From the NCBI RefSeq assembly GCF_910592395.1, contig NC_088314.1:64001-124000 (forward strand): a stretch of 60,000 bases of DNA, read 5' to 3'. The stretch's first letter is position 1, and each line of letters begins with the position of its first letter. A program made the position numbers and the translations under genes. The stretch is from Lineus longissimus (lineage: Eukaryota; Nemertea; Pilidiophora; Heteronemertea; Lineidae). The notes beneath the pieces are model-generated. The model searched no databases, was not told where the DNA came from, and worked only from the letters and a program-made list of their open reading frames with translations. Below are positions 12,301 through 27,300 of this stretch, in pieces.

Positions 12301-15300
12301 CTCATCCAGAACCTCAATCACATGGTCAAATAGATTATCTTTTTACGGCACACAAGGAAAGATTACAGACCAAGCTATTACCACAATGCACTAGTTTGAT
12401 AAAAGAAAGGTCATCTGTATCAAAGACTCGAGCAGAAAGAGAACATTTTTTGCCTGATCCATTTACTTGAAATAGGTCTTCACTGAAGCATAAACTAATG
12501 ATAACGGGTTCCCGGTAGATACGTGGTTGCGCTCTGCCACATCGAGTGAATGAGACGTTCCGTCTTCTGAATGGCGGTCCGATTCCAATCTCATCACAAA
12601 GATTTATGGTTGACAGCAGACTATCATATAGCAATAAGAGAATCTGATAAAAACTGTGAACATCAATAAACGTAGAGTCAAATCAGGGGAGTGTTCAATC
12701 GAGGAGTGCAACATTCAAATCAGTGCTGTGATTAAGTGCTTTTCTTTTCTTTTGGTTTGGATGACACTGATAGCAGTCCCAGCAACACTCACATATATTG
12801 ATGGCAGAAAAGAAGAGGCAGGTTAGCCTAGTATTAGTTGATGAGTGGTCCATGAAGTGTTCTTCAATCCATCCTGACGACGACAGATTGCATAGCACTT
12901 TTCATATGGAAATTGATGTCCCTGTAATCCAACTTCCATTGAATATTTCTAGCTGAATAATGGTCAGATGTTCAATGAGAGTTACTAGGCCATCGGACGA
13001 TACGATCACTTCATACCATAACTATCCTACAATCCAATGGAAATGAGAGATATTAGGTCATGCTCCACTGGTGACCATCAGAGCCTCCTTCTCCTCTCCA
13101 TAAATCACATGACGGTACCCCTCCTCGTTAGTAACAAACATACCCACCAATATTGATATTCATCTATCAAGAACCACATGAGCAGTGTAACTTGATGCCA
13201 CCAGTCACATCGTCATCTATCAAGAACCACATGAGTAGTGTAACTTGATGCCACCAGTCACATCGTCATCTATCAAGAACCACATGAGTAGTGTAACTTG
13301 ATGCCACCAGTCACATCGTCATCTATCAAGAACCACATGAGTAGTGTAACTTGATGCCACCAGTCACATCGTCATCTATCAAGAACCACGAGTAGTGTAA
13401 CTTGATGCCACCAGTCACATCGTCATCTATCAAGAACCACATGAGCAGTGTAACTTGATGCCACCAGTCACATCGGCATCTATCAAGCACCACATGAGTA
13501 GTGTAACTTGATGCCACCAGTCACATCGTCATCTATCAAGCACCACGTGAGTAGTGTAACTTGATACCACCAGTCACATCGTCAGTCTTTGTTTAGCTTA
13601 GCGACTTAGCCAAGTATTAATTGGTTTTTGTCGTGTCAGCATGATCTGTGGTTCACTCTGTCTCACATCATCCCCACAGATTTCACATGCTCACTTACGC
13701 TCTTATCAGACATGTTTCTTTTAGACAGCAGCTTCACGACAATTGAGAGTAGAAACCGCAACATATTTGGATTGCTGAGACAAACTCGTCTCATGAAATA
13801 ATTCATTTGTATTTGGATATTGAAGAAAACTTTTGTGAAGTAGTTAAGATAAAGTGCTGCTTGGCAATCTCAAATTACATTGTCATAGTTGGTGTGAGTT
13901 GTTGTTGACCTTGAAAGGTGAAGCTGTCGTAATGAAGCAGCTCGCCAACCAGCCAGCATATGACATTGGAGCATCAAGCGTTGACACTCATAAAGATGAC
14001 TTGACATTTGCTGCCAATATGCACATGTGAGACTACTCAGGTGTGGCGAAGAGGGACATGGCCATTCATCGATGCTTGAGTAGATTCTTGTATTGACTTG
14101 TATCGATGATGCAATCACCAGTGCAATGAAACTATATTACAAAAGACAGTATTGAGTGGATTGGAATCATTGGGTCAACTCTCCCAGATTACACCAGAGT
14201 CTTGGTTCATTGGTAAACGTGGAGGAGTAGTAAACTGTTACCTATGACAAGCAGACATCAAACAATGGCCTGAATAACAATGGTTTACTTGTTGATTATC
14301 ATGCAGTTGAAGGGCCATGAACAGATCAGTCCCGGTTAATGATCAGGTCATTAGAAATGGACATGTACCACTCTCATAGGATTAGCCACATTTTTATTGA
14401 CCTGTTGTGTGTTGTATACCACATGTTCTACCACATGTTTGTTGTGGTGGACTAGCTCAAAAATGGTGACTGGAGTGTGAACATTAAGGACTCGTTCATG
14501 AGGAACTGATTTGCCATTGTCATTGTGGCAAGACTGTTTACTCAGGATACTGCACTTGTTGATACAGCATCACATCTACTCACTCAAGTTCATCCTCCAA
14601 TACCATTGATTGACATTTCTCCTGAGAAAGATTCCCTTCTTTTATTCTTCACGTAAATAGATGAGAGCAATTTTTATCTTTCATTTTAAAGAGAATAAAA
14701 TCCCTTATCAGTTCAAACCACAAGAATATCTCAAGAAACAAACCTCAGTTGAGTTCTGCCGGGTTTTGTGCATAGCAAATGCATTGTTTTTCTGTGGCAA
14801 CTGGTGATGTGAGAGAGGTGCCTGCAGAACTCTGGAATGAACTCACGGGTCACTAAAGAGAACCCATCAAGCTCTTAACCATGCACTGTAGTAGGAAACG
14901 ACAACAGGAATTAGCACCAGAAATGTAAAAGCAATTTCTTATCAGAGTGGTAGAAGAGTCCTAGAAACGCCTGGAGTGGTCAGAACACAGGATGGAACAC
15001 ATTACCAGAGTTTGCACAGAACATGCTGCGGTGTGGAAAATCGCTTTTTTTGCATGGCTGAATAAGAATTAAGCCCTCAATTAGTCTCTTGCTAAATGAA
15101 TAGTAATGGCTATACCAAAAGGGACTGATCTTGGATTACAGAGCTTCCGTCACATTCTGATGCAATGATGCAGAACTTACAGAGTGGGGCAAAGAATAAC
15201 AAGGTGTTGGTTCAATCAAAAGAACTGTGGTTTCGGTTGCGGTGAAATTTCTCCTAGCATACAAAATACAGATGATTCATTCACCACGCTCAAGCATAAC

Positions 15301-18300
15301 CAACAAGATTTCGCCACCAAGACTATGAAGTGGAAAGGTCACTGGTCTAATCATCGACATCAAGCGGAAAGATCAAATCGACATCAGACAAATTATCAGG
15401 GTTTATGAGTGATGAGTCTTCATTTTCGTTATCATCACAACAATGTCATGCAGGATAATAAAAGGACAGTGTCTTTGTTCCTCTTGTCAGTTATTTGGCA
15501 AATCCAAATCAAATGACACAACTAATGTGTTTACCAGCTGAGGCTTGTCAAGCCAACTGCCCCAGGGATTAATGAGCATTACTGAACATGGTCTTTACCA
15601 GTAAGCAATGATTGCACAATGGAGACCTCGACACCCATAAAGTCATCATCTAATGGACAGAATAATCTACTTTGTTGTTATACACCAAAAAACATCCTCA
15701 TTAATGAACAAGCAAGAAATGACTTGTTATTTGTATCAATTTATGCACACAGCAAATACTATTTTCCATGCAGCAGAGTGAATAGTAGCAAGGGAATCTG
15801 CTCCATTGAGATCGAATACTCAAGATGAAAGCATATTAGCCGTTTGACAAATACTGATCAAGTTGTGGTGCCAAAAGAGATCGATTCTTGCAATATCCTG
15901 CAGAAGCTAATGATTTCGATACGGTATATTATTGCCTTTCCTATACAAAAGATATGATAGCTGGTAAGCTAAACAACCGCTGACATTCCAGTCTCCCAAG
16001 TCTCCCCTGAGGCATCTTCGCTCACATCCATCTCTGAGATCTACCAAAGGGCAAGGGTTTGGCGCGTTGAGAAAAAAGACTCCGGTCTATTTATCATGTA
16101 CTCATGCATTCATTCATGAAAACCTTTGTCTTTCAGCAGTGACAATGCCAGGAATAGTTGAATTTGGCCACTCCTTATTGCACTTGACTCAATTAATCCA
16201 AAATAACCAAGATACTCTCACATCAACAGATCACAGAATATCTCAATGATATCCTTATGAAAAACGATTCAATCAGAACATCGCCACAGAAAAACAATAT
16301 AAAGATAAACCCACATCAAATACACAACAACACAATATGATTTTCATTACAAGAGGACAAGGCACATATAATGGACTACTATTTATATCCCTAATAGAAT
16401 ATGGTGTATGAATGGTCACACAGAAACTCTTGTAACCTGTCCAATCGACACACAGAAATATGCACAGTAAAATGTTGAAGTTATTGGGAAACTTTGGGAA
16501 GCTTATAGCACTGTCAAACTGCTGGCAATGCTGATATGTTGTAAATATATCGTACTGGCTCTGACCTCCCTTTTAATTTCAACAGCTAATGCTTAGGGGC
16601 ATCAACAAATCTTTCAGACACATGAGCTGGAAGGGGTTAATTTCTTCCCCAGATAACTTATTGAGAACTCCTTGCACACAGATATTGGTATTTAGCAGAA
16701 GTTGCCAGCAGCAAAATGCACAAAGATCATAACTATAAATACACATGCTTTCTATTTTGATTCACATCATATCAATTAAAAACACTTCCTATGTTTGCTC
16801 TTGGCATCTTACAGTTTCTATATTGAACAATGTCTGTGGGCAGAGCTCTAATGACTTTCACCATTCTTGGGGACTGAGTGGCTCTGTTCATCTCTTATTG
16901 GTGACTTACTGTGTCACAAGCTGATCGAGAGGTGCATCAGTACTTATTGTTGACTTACTGTGTCACAAGCTGATTGAGAGGGGCACCAGTACTTATTGTT
17001 GACTTACTGTGTCACAAGCTGATTGAGAGGGGCACCAGTACTTATTGTTGACTTACTGTGTCACAAGCTGATCGAGAGGGGCACCAGTACTTATTGTTGA
17101 CTTACTGTGTCACAAGCTGATCGAGAGGGGCATCAGTACTTATTGTTGACTTACTGTGTCACAAGCTGATTGAGAGGGGCACCAGTACTTATTGTTGACT
17201 TACTGTGTCACAAGCTGATCGAGAGGGGCACCAGTACTTATTGGTGACGTACTGTGTCACAAGCTGATTGAGAGGGGCACCAGTACTTATTGGTGACTTA
17301 CTGTGTCACAAGCTGATCGAGAGGGGCACCAGTACTTATTGGTGACTTACTGTGTCACAAGCTGATCGAGAGGGGCACCAGTACTTATTGTTGACTTACT
17401 GTGTCACAAGCTGATTGAGAGGGGCACCAGTACTTATTGTTGACAAACTGTGTCACAAGCTGATTGAGAGGGGCACCAGTACAGAAGGCCAATTTCACAT
17501 GTAACTGGCCTGTCTGTGATAGACAGGACTAAACTGACCTTAAAGTGTCGACACAGTATTGGACAAGATAGTGACACAGCCAAACAGTTCACCCAACCAG
17601 GCTATTTTCTACCAAATGTTTCATTGAATAAACAAGAAGCATTTACTTTTGGTTCTGGCATCAACGCCAGACTTAGACATTGCACATCTTCGACAGAAAC
17701 ATTTCCTCAACATGACACACCTCTCTCTCTAACTTTGAATAACAGTAGTCCATTCAAGAAAATCATCATTCTTAACATTCATACATGTATATCTTGTAAG
17801 TGATTTGACATGCAAGTCATAACTGTCAGAGCTAACTCATAAAACGTGGCCGTTCATAGCTTAGAGTTGACCAGGCATGATATTGAACCAAGTTGATTGA
17901 CGCCAGGGAACCTTTACTCAAACCTGTCACAGGGTGGCGTGACATGGAGCAAATCATATCATTTATTTTAGAATGGTACGGTTACTGGTCAGAGTATATT
18001 TGTTTGATTTACAACTTCACATGTCTCCACAAATAGCACTCAACAAGGAAAACCAGCAATCATCCATTCATGGACTGAAGAGTTCAAACCATTTGATTGT
18101 ATTCACTCAATCCCCTGTTTACTTGTACATTACATCATGATCTGCAGAAAAAGATTAATCCTTGGCAAGTCCTTTTGAATTCATTACCAATGAAGACCCT
18201 CATATTGTATACATGTCACATAGTATATTCACTTACATTACACTTCAGCATTTCCTTGGATGAGTGTGTATTTGTCATGCTGGGGTTAAACACCCTGTAG

Positions 18301-21300
18301 ATTTGTTAGTGGTCAGCTCAGTGATGCCATCTGTGTTTTGTGATCCCCAATAAATTTCATTCATAAACAAAGATTTAGTCAACAGTGAAGCATTTCCAGG
18401 AGTGGAGTCAGTTGACACATGAATTCACTGTCTCATACCCTGTACCACTGAATAACTGCCAGCATAGCATGCATTGGTTTTCTTCAACTCGTATCAGGAA
18501 TCACTACTGGTCCTGTCTTTAGAGCCACAGCAGATATCTTGACACTGCTATTCTATCATCTCCACTCCCTACAGATGACAATATTTTGTTCCCACTTTGG
18601 CCCCTGGCATTTCTGCCTCAAACACCAAGGGACAGACTTGAGAGAATGATGCTTGATTGATCCGCTCGGGAATTATGATCCGATTTTCTCCTCAGACTTA
18701 TGTTATTACTGCTCTTATCTTGTCTTGGCTTTTCTCATTGAAATGTGAAGGAAAGTAAAGTAGAAAGAGACATCAATGTTCCACACCATCAATACGTTCA
18801 ATCAATCCTAGTCTCTTCTCATCTGCTTCTCTCTTCATTTCCAATACAACCCTTTCATCAAGCATAGACAGACTTCCGTCAATAGACCTGGGTCTTTCAA
18901 TACAAGTCACAAGAAGGCCCTCAACCTATTTCACTCCAACACCCATGACAGACAAACAGTCATTTCAGCTCACCAATATCCTAGTTCATCATTCACAGAG
19001 AGGATAATGACTGCACAGTCTACTCTACCAACAGAAAAATCCCCTTGTGGAGAGCAGTGGTCAACTCTGCAGTGATTAGAAGGAAGCCCATTCAACACCT
19101 TTCTCGGCAGATCATTCAGCAACCGTCAATGCAAGAGAAGCTGAGTCTGCACATGCTGAACTTGAATCTTTCAAGCACCTCTCAAATGGCCCAGGGTTAT
19201 TTGGTTCACACTAATGGCTTACCTCTCAAATGGCCCAGGGTTATTTGGTTCAAACTAATGGCTTACCTCTCAAATGGCCCAGGGTTATTTGGTTCAAACT
19301 AATGGCTTACCTCTCAAATGGCCCATGGTTATTTGGTTCAAACTAATGGCTTACCTCTCAAATGGCCCTGGGTTATTTGGTTCAAACTAATGGCTTACCT
19401 CTCAAATGGCCCAGGGTTATTTGGTTCAAACTAATGGCTTACCTCTCAAATGGCCCAGGGTTATTTGGTTCAAACTAATGGCTTACCTCTCAAATGGCCC
19501 TGGGTTATTTGGTTCAAACTAATGGCTTACCTCTCAAATGGCCCTGGGTTATTTGGTTCAAACTAATGGCTTACCTCTCAAATGGCCCTGGGTTATTTGG
19601 TTCAAACTAATGGCTTACCTCTCAAATGGCCCTGGGTTATTTGGTTCAAACTAATGGCTTACCTCTCAAATGGCCCAGGGTTATTTGGTTCAAACTAATG
19701 GCTAACCTCTCAAATGGCCCTGGGTTATTTGGTTCAAACTAATGGCTTACCTCTCAAATGGCCCAGGGTTATTTGGTTCAATTGGCCTATTACTTTAAGT
19801 AAAGGAACGTCAGCACACCATTATTCATTTAGTGAGTCTACTATAATCTGATTCAAAGGAGAAATGTGAAGGAAAGGATGACAGATTAGGTTAAATTAAA
19901 CTGTCACCACTCCCGTTTCATGGAAAGATTAAGTTATGATCGATTGGCAATGCGTGCCGTCCACTCAAGGTTTGAAATCTAAGTAAAAAGTAATGAAGAT
20001 AGTAGTTATGCAGCATGATATATCAGATGACTGAGCAGAAATCGGCCAATATTACACAGGCCTGAATAGAAGACAACTCAACCTGACTAACACAAGTGAT
20101 TAGATACCCTACAACATCCAAATCATTTATCAATCACAGAACATCACACTGAAGCTACGATAACGTCTTTTGATCAGAAATAAGGCACGAAAATGACGAA
20201 ATCATAACTGACATGGTTTCAATTTCAATTAGAGGCTGCACACTCCCGCTTCTTGTTTTATCTGATCTTGGATAAGAGCTGTTTAAACAGTCATTAATTG
20301 AAGGATGGAGATGGATGACAACTCGGAAAGCTTCGTTACGCATGGAATTAGGCGGGTGATAGGCGACTTGCATCTAAACCGATGTGGCGCCAGGGAGAAG
20401 CAGCAGCAGTCAGTGATGCAGCAGCTCAAGAGTCATGTTGAATGTTGAACACCTGAGCGCCACCTTTGATCCGTGATGCAAGTGAGTTTGTACAACCAAT
20501 GACAATGCAGACAGCACAGAATTCAACCCAATTTGCATCACAGTCTGACAATCAACTTGCCAAATCTCTTCAGGAAAACAGTGACACATTTTCGCTCCAA
20601 AATGTGATTTCTCTTCATGAACCTGAGCTGTTTCCCCACCCAAATGCATACCTGTCATTCAGCCATGAAGTAGCTGCATCATCCAAGTCAGTAAAAATCT
20701 CAAAAGACACCACAGATTTTCAACTAAAAAGCTAGAAGAGTTAGGTCATGATGATATGGCAGTAAAACCATTCGAAAGATTGACATGATGTGGATCAACT
20801 GCCCATTTTATAAGCTGATACATTGCTGTTCCTGAGGGCGAGATCGAGGCTAAATCATTACCTGGGATTTTTTTACCCAGAAACTGAATTAATTTCATGC
20901 TGAATAACCAGGATCAATGTTGGTAGAGTGAAGACGTCCTGGGAGTACAGTTCTCCACTGAACGCGTATCTTATGAGCAGAACCAGCACTAAGGTCATAG
21001 GGATCTTTGTGGGATAATCCCCGCAAGATCATCTTCATTGTCGATGAGATGGAGAGGAATTGCAAAGCAATTGGATCCATCTCCCCATGACTTTTGTCCC
21101 ATGCCATTTGTGATCAGAGATGACAACCAAACGCAGCAACCATTCACGTTTTCTGTGGAAATAGATTCGAAGGAATTGTGAGATGCTTGTTGGGATTAGC
21201 CAGGAGGCTGTTGATAGATTTGTGGGATTTCAGGATGCTCTGAAGCAAGGGTGAATTGATTAGGCACAAGCTCAGTAGTAGCATGAAGGAATCAGAAACA

Positions 21301-24300
21301 GATACACAACCGAAAGTCATCATGGTGATGGGCAATGCAGAGCTGGATTAGAGTCGATGTAGTTGATATGGGTACATTTAGTTTTGATACTTTTTCACAG
21401 ATCATTATCAATGAATGATTGAACTGAATGGAGCAAACAACAATGTCTTGCTACACCACATAGAACAATAGTTAGCAGCACACACAGTGAGCAAGTTGTC
21501 ACAAAAGGTCTACAGAAATGTGGTTAATCCTATGTGAATAAGATGCCAATTACTAATCACATGAACAAAGACAGAAAGGATTGTTCACTAATAAATCAGA
21601 CATACTTCATTGATGCCACTATTAAGCTGGTCAAGGTGGGCCTATTACAGGCCACATACACCTCTTGTACAGGCAACCCTGCACTGGCTAAATGGAATCA
21701 ATGCTGTTATACTTTTGAGCATTGACTTGTTCTATGACATCACAACCAAGAGTTAACATCTTGACACATAACAGGATGATACACATGGGTAGGCAGGCAG
21801 GGGACACATTGCTCCTAGAAACAAGCCCACAGGGCAACAACAGGGTCTCAAGCAAACATCACACACATCAACCACTCAGTGAATGCAGCCATGCACATTT
21901 ACATCCAACACCAACCAAGCGATGGCCTCCAGACCAATCGCACACATCATAAGTGGTTTTTCCCACTCCAACTTTTCATAGTGCATTCATTTGAGTTGCT
22001 TCACCACATACTTTGTCAGTTCTTCTCAATTCTCTCACCAGAAACAGCTAATATTCAAAATCTTTCCTGGTTGACCAACATCAAGTAAGATATTACCCTG
22101 CAAAGACCAACCCATTCCAATGGTTTCAGCTCATATGTAAGAGTACGATTATCAAAGGAATCATCACGGCTACACATCATTTCCATTGACAAGGACTAAA
22201 CCAAAAGGCGGGTGAAGAAATTGACTTCTAAATATATATTGAAGGAACCTTTAGCATATCATAGATAAGTGCACTGACAATAATGGCATTTCTTTGGGAC
22301 TAAACCGATAAGAAGACTTGATTCTAAGAGGTTTACACTGGAGTCGCACCAAGAGTAAGTCAAATACTGGACAAATTCCAGTTGAGATTTTGGATTTTTC
22401 AAAAGTTTTGTCACCTACAAGCAGTCAACCCCTTAGTCAAATGGTGGTTGGCATGTTCTGGTGAGGACCACCACATATATAATATTGTCGTTATTTCTGT
22501 CGGCCAAGCAAGTTGTCAGTTTAGTATGGTCGGCCAGTGTTGCCACAAGATACGAAACCAGAGAGATTGGCAAAAATGTGTGAACACATTTCAGAAAAAG
22601 TCCTACTGGACAAAAACTTGCACTCTCTCCATAATCGAATAAAGCCGCTATCAAAAAGAATGAGCGAGGGAGACTTGCCTCAAGCCGTACTCAACTGATG
22701 CAGATTTCGAAAGCAGCTAGTGATGATGCAGGACAAACTGGCTGTTCTTACCACAGAGCATGATACTTATGATGGCTGCACCAACTTTTTAAGTCTTCAT
22801 CCAATTCGATCAGCAACCAGAAGGTCACTTTGTTCCGAGTTCTTCAATCGGTTTGGAGCTTCAAGCAATTCAGTCTGAAGGTACTTTAGCATGAGGTTTA
22901 GAAAGTGATTTGCTCTTTGGATAGCTTCCTTGTTCATGGAGGACTATCATCAGAGCCAGCATCTCAGCATGCAGCAGGTCAATTTAGTCTTATAAAATCC
23001 TCTCAGAGTTTAAATGGCAACCAAATTTCAGGGAAGTGCTAAGCAGTGGCTCTTCAAAGCATACTGCCTTAGGGATATGAACAATTGGATCCTTTTTTCA
23101 CGAGTTCAGTTTTTCTTCTCACTAATTTGAACAGACCGATGCCCTCAAACCCTCCTCAAACTTCCCATCCAAAGAACATTTTTGATCACTTGATGGGGAC
23201 AAATGAGCCTAATCGACATATATAACAGGCTGCCGTTCCCAAAATAGCTTCACATTGACGCCAGCATTTCATTAATGTAAATTTACACCAAAAAACCGCT
23301 TGGATTTTATCTTTTTTGTAATTAATGATCTCATTAAGATGGCAGATGTCACGATGTTGCATATTCAAGTTAATCAGAGCAGATTACGGTCTTAATTTCA
23401 GTTCAGAATTCTTTGTAATCTAATTGTGATTATCTCTTGCCAAGATGGTAAATTCAAGTCTTGTATCAGGCTGCATTGATTGAGTCAGGGTTGAGGTGCC
23501 GTGCTTCCAGTCAGTCTCCAAAATTTGACAGTTATGAAGACATTCCTGTAAGTTTTTTGCATATTGGGTTATAGGATATATACATGTACATGAAACATGT
23601 TTATGATTAAACCCTTCCAAACCTCACACTATTCTCTTTGAAATTACAAAGGAAACTAATTGCTTTCTGTAACCATTACACAGCACCGGCCATTACTACT
23701 TAGGCTTCATCAATCTCTATTCAGATATACAGAACAATCATGCAGAAGCCACTCTCAGTATTATAAAGAAATCGATTCTCAAATTTCTCTATTTCTGGTA
23801 CGTATTGAAAGCTAATGTTACAACTTGGGCAAAAAGTAACATATGTTGTCGCTTGCAATGATTGCAGAAAATACCCAAGCCACACCTTACTTTTGAAGCA
23901 TTGAAGGCACAGGAAAACTGGCCAGTGTCGCAGATGCCACTGGTATTAGCAGAAAGTTTGGAGTGAAGTAGGTATTCACCTGGGTAGGTGAATGTTGAGT
24001 ACACATCTCTAATCCATATTATAGACCAGGCGATTTCTTCGTCATTTTTGGCCGGAGATGTTGATGATTACTTGGAGCTGTTTTCTGGTTTCCTCTGGAC
24101 AGGAAATCTGACCCAGGCATTGTTTGTCACAAGAGACTAAAGGTGAAGCCATAACCCGTGATTACCGACTTGGATGGCCATGTTCATTAGAAATGAAGCC
24201 ATTGGAGGCAACATTCTTGAAAGTAGACCTCGCCAGTTGGCAATCAAAGCGGCACAGCAGACTTCTGAATGTCACAGTTGGAACTCAGCTGGATTACAAA

Positions 24301-27300
24301 CAACCTCCACACGATGACAGCATGTGACATACGTCTTGGATTGAAAGTAACTAAAATGGCCAGTTAAAGCTCACAAACAAATTCTATACTTATGTTAGAA
24401 ATGGTGAATGTCCATCCCAACCGCTCATGATAAAACCTTCTTTTGTCAATAATGCCTGCGGCAAGATGCAAAGATTTCCACTCTTCCCAGTCGATCAATG
24501 GACATTTCTAAAATTTTAAACAAGAGCGAATTGTCCTCTGGCAAAACTGCCAATATGAGTTTCAATATCTATTGACTCGTGTAAAATGGACATTAAACAT
24601 GGGTCTTCCACAGGGAAACACCACTTGTTTGTTTCCAACCATGATCAATAACTTGATAGATGGATATGCTATCTTCCAAACCAACCCTTCATGTACAAGG
24701 CTCTGATTGTTTCACCTTCTGGATCAGTTTAGATGGTACCACAGCTTACCAAAAGCAGGCTGATTAAACATGTGGTTCAGAATCTTGCCCAGCCAACTAG
24801 CATACCATGCGTCCAACAATTGTCTTGAAAATGCAATTTCAACTCTTAATATCATTTCAACGTCACCCAATATTGGGTTTTGTGTCCTTGCAATAGAATT
24901 AGTGATGATTCTGATCTGATATTAGATAAATTTAGTTCATATCGACTTGATCAATATCAGTCAAGATAGAATTAAAATGAAAATGGATTTGGAATACTCA
25001 ATCAGATCACTTAATCTCAAACATGTGGGCTGTAGAGACATGGAGAATAGAGAGAATCCAAGTGAACAACACTGAATAACTGAAATGTGATGCGTACAAT
25101 CTGATGAAAGCTAAACACAATGGCTCTACTTCCAGTCATGTTTCTAATTGTTGTCTCTTTGCACAACAAAGCAAATTTCCCTTCTCATATCTAAAGGAGA
25201 ACCATTTCCTGGGGTCTGACAGTGACACTGATGGGATTACAGAGATCATACCACACCAGAAATACACACCGGAGATTGTAATTGTCAACATGGTACAATG
25301 GTACCAACAACCCCATTCACTTTCAGATGAATATCTGTCTCATCACGGCAGAGGTGAACGAACCATCCGAAGATCAATAACTACAAGACACATATGATTT
25401 TAGCCCTCAAGCAATGGACCAGTTTTCATGTTGGCCAGGTCCTTCAATCTTGAACCTCAATGTTTTGACATTGCTCAGCCTTCAGACACAATGGGTGATA
25501 TGAATAAAGACTAGCAAATGCTTTTACTCCGGTTTTGTACAGGAAGGCCTAGTGTAAATGTACATGGAGATTTAGATAAAAGCATTTGCTAGTCTTTATT
25601 CATATCACCCAATGTGTCAAGACCTTGAGTACAGCATGCAGTTGTATACAAACCTTTTCCAACTCACGTTGATTGCCTATTGTTCACTCATAAAGCTTCC
25701 AGTAAACAAAACATCAGTATCAAGTTAGTCTGGTGCAACCAACCATTCCTATTGTTCACCATTCAGTGCATTGAGTACAGATAACTGGCACCCTGGCACC
25801 TAACATTGGTTTTTCAGCAATTATTAGACACCAACCACCTAACTCCTCTCTTTACATGTCACTTTCTGAAGCTCTTCATCAGCAATCTGACAGATCATGA
25901 CAAATAGCCACTAGTGTGAGAACCAACTGACCCTCCCTCTGTCAACAATCTATCTCCCAATATCCCTTAGCACTTGATCAGAAGCCATCATCCCATAACA
26001 CCATTAAGAAGCAACTTACAATTGATGCCTATTCTATGGTGCAGGCCTTGACACATCATTAGTAAAGTGGGTGTACAGGGTTTTAAAGCAACCTTTTGCT
26101 GCATCAATCACTACAACAAACACTACATCAGCACCAACCAGAAGAATGGTAGGCCATGATTTTGAAACTATGCCCAATTTAACACTGTTGCGAGGCAGAT
26201 CATACTCAGCATGAAACCTGCTTATGCCCTAAAAGCCAATTCTCACCCTGCTGGAAGGTGGTTGGATGGAAGCCCACAGCTGGTGCCTCCCAACCATAAG
26301 GCACCTATTCCATAGAGGTATACGGTATACTACACTATACGCGAACAATGGCTTCACAAAGGGTGCATGACCATGAAACTATTGTTTGCGTATAGTATAG
26401 TATAGGGTATAGCTCTATCGAATAGGTGCCTAAGGCACCTATTCCATAGAGGTATACGGTATACTACACTATACGCGAACAATGGCTTCACAAAGGGTGC
26501 ATGACCATGAAACTATTGTTCGCGTATAGTGTAGTATAGGGTATAGCTCTATGGAATAGGTGCCTAAGGCACCTTCTCCATAGAGCTATACCCTATACTA
26601 CACTATACGCGAACAATGGCTTCACAAAGGGTGCATGACCATGAAACTATTGTTCGCGTATAGTATAGTATAGGGTATAGCTCTATGGAATAGGTGCCTT
26701 AGGGGAACGGTCAGATACTCTGGTTATGCACCAACGAAGGTCATTACCAAGGATGTTTCACAATCCAAGATAAATCAACGTGGAAATGAACAATACACAG
26801 ACCATGTTACACTCTGAACTCATTAACCATTTATCAAAGGCAGATAATCCTGAGTCAGGCATTGTGTGTCAGTAGTGACCAATCATTAACAATCTACTAC
26901 TTATTCCAGTCTCGATTTGTACCTAAATAACATGTGCGTGTCACCCACACCCAGGCAAGAGACCAAGCTTTCAAGTCACATCACGTTTGCCAGCGATTGG
27001 TGCAATGTGGCTCAACATGCAAATCTATTCGTTTTTTTAATGTGCTGGAAAAAGAAATCTCTTTCTATAAACAACCACAAACACTCCACCGATCACACAC
27101 ACCTGTTACCTTGCACTTTTATACCTCTTTGTCCTTATGCCATCAGGTACAAAGATCTGTGTGACACATCAGATTAGTCTTTAAAAACAATCAACAATAA
27201 AGTGGTACACATGGTAAGTCATTCATTTAAACATGGAATTGCTTCCGTTGAACCCTCAGATAATGTGTCATTAAAATAATATATGGGCATTAACGTGACA

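Noticed and set aside
13161-17481. Tandem arrays considered as CRISPR
   Set aside because: Units are contiguous without unique spacers and the DNA is clearly animal nuclear sequence.
19045-19302. An 85-codon frame with repeated peptide
   Set aside because: The peptide repeat simply reflects the 44-bp minisatellite; the frame is not conserved through the array because 44 is not divisible by 3.
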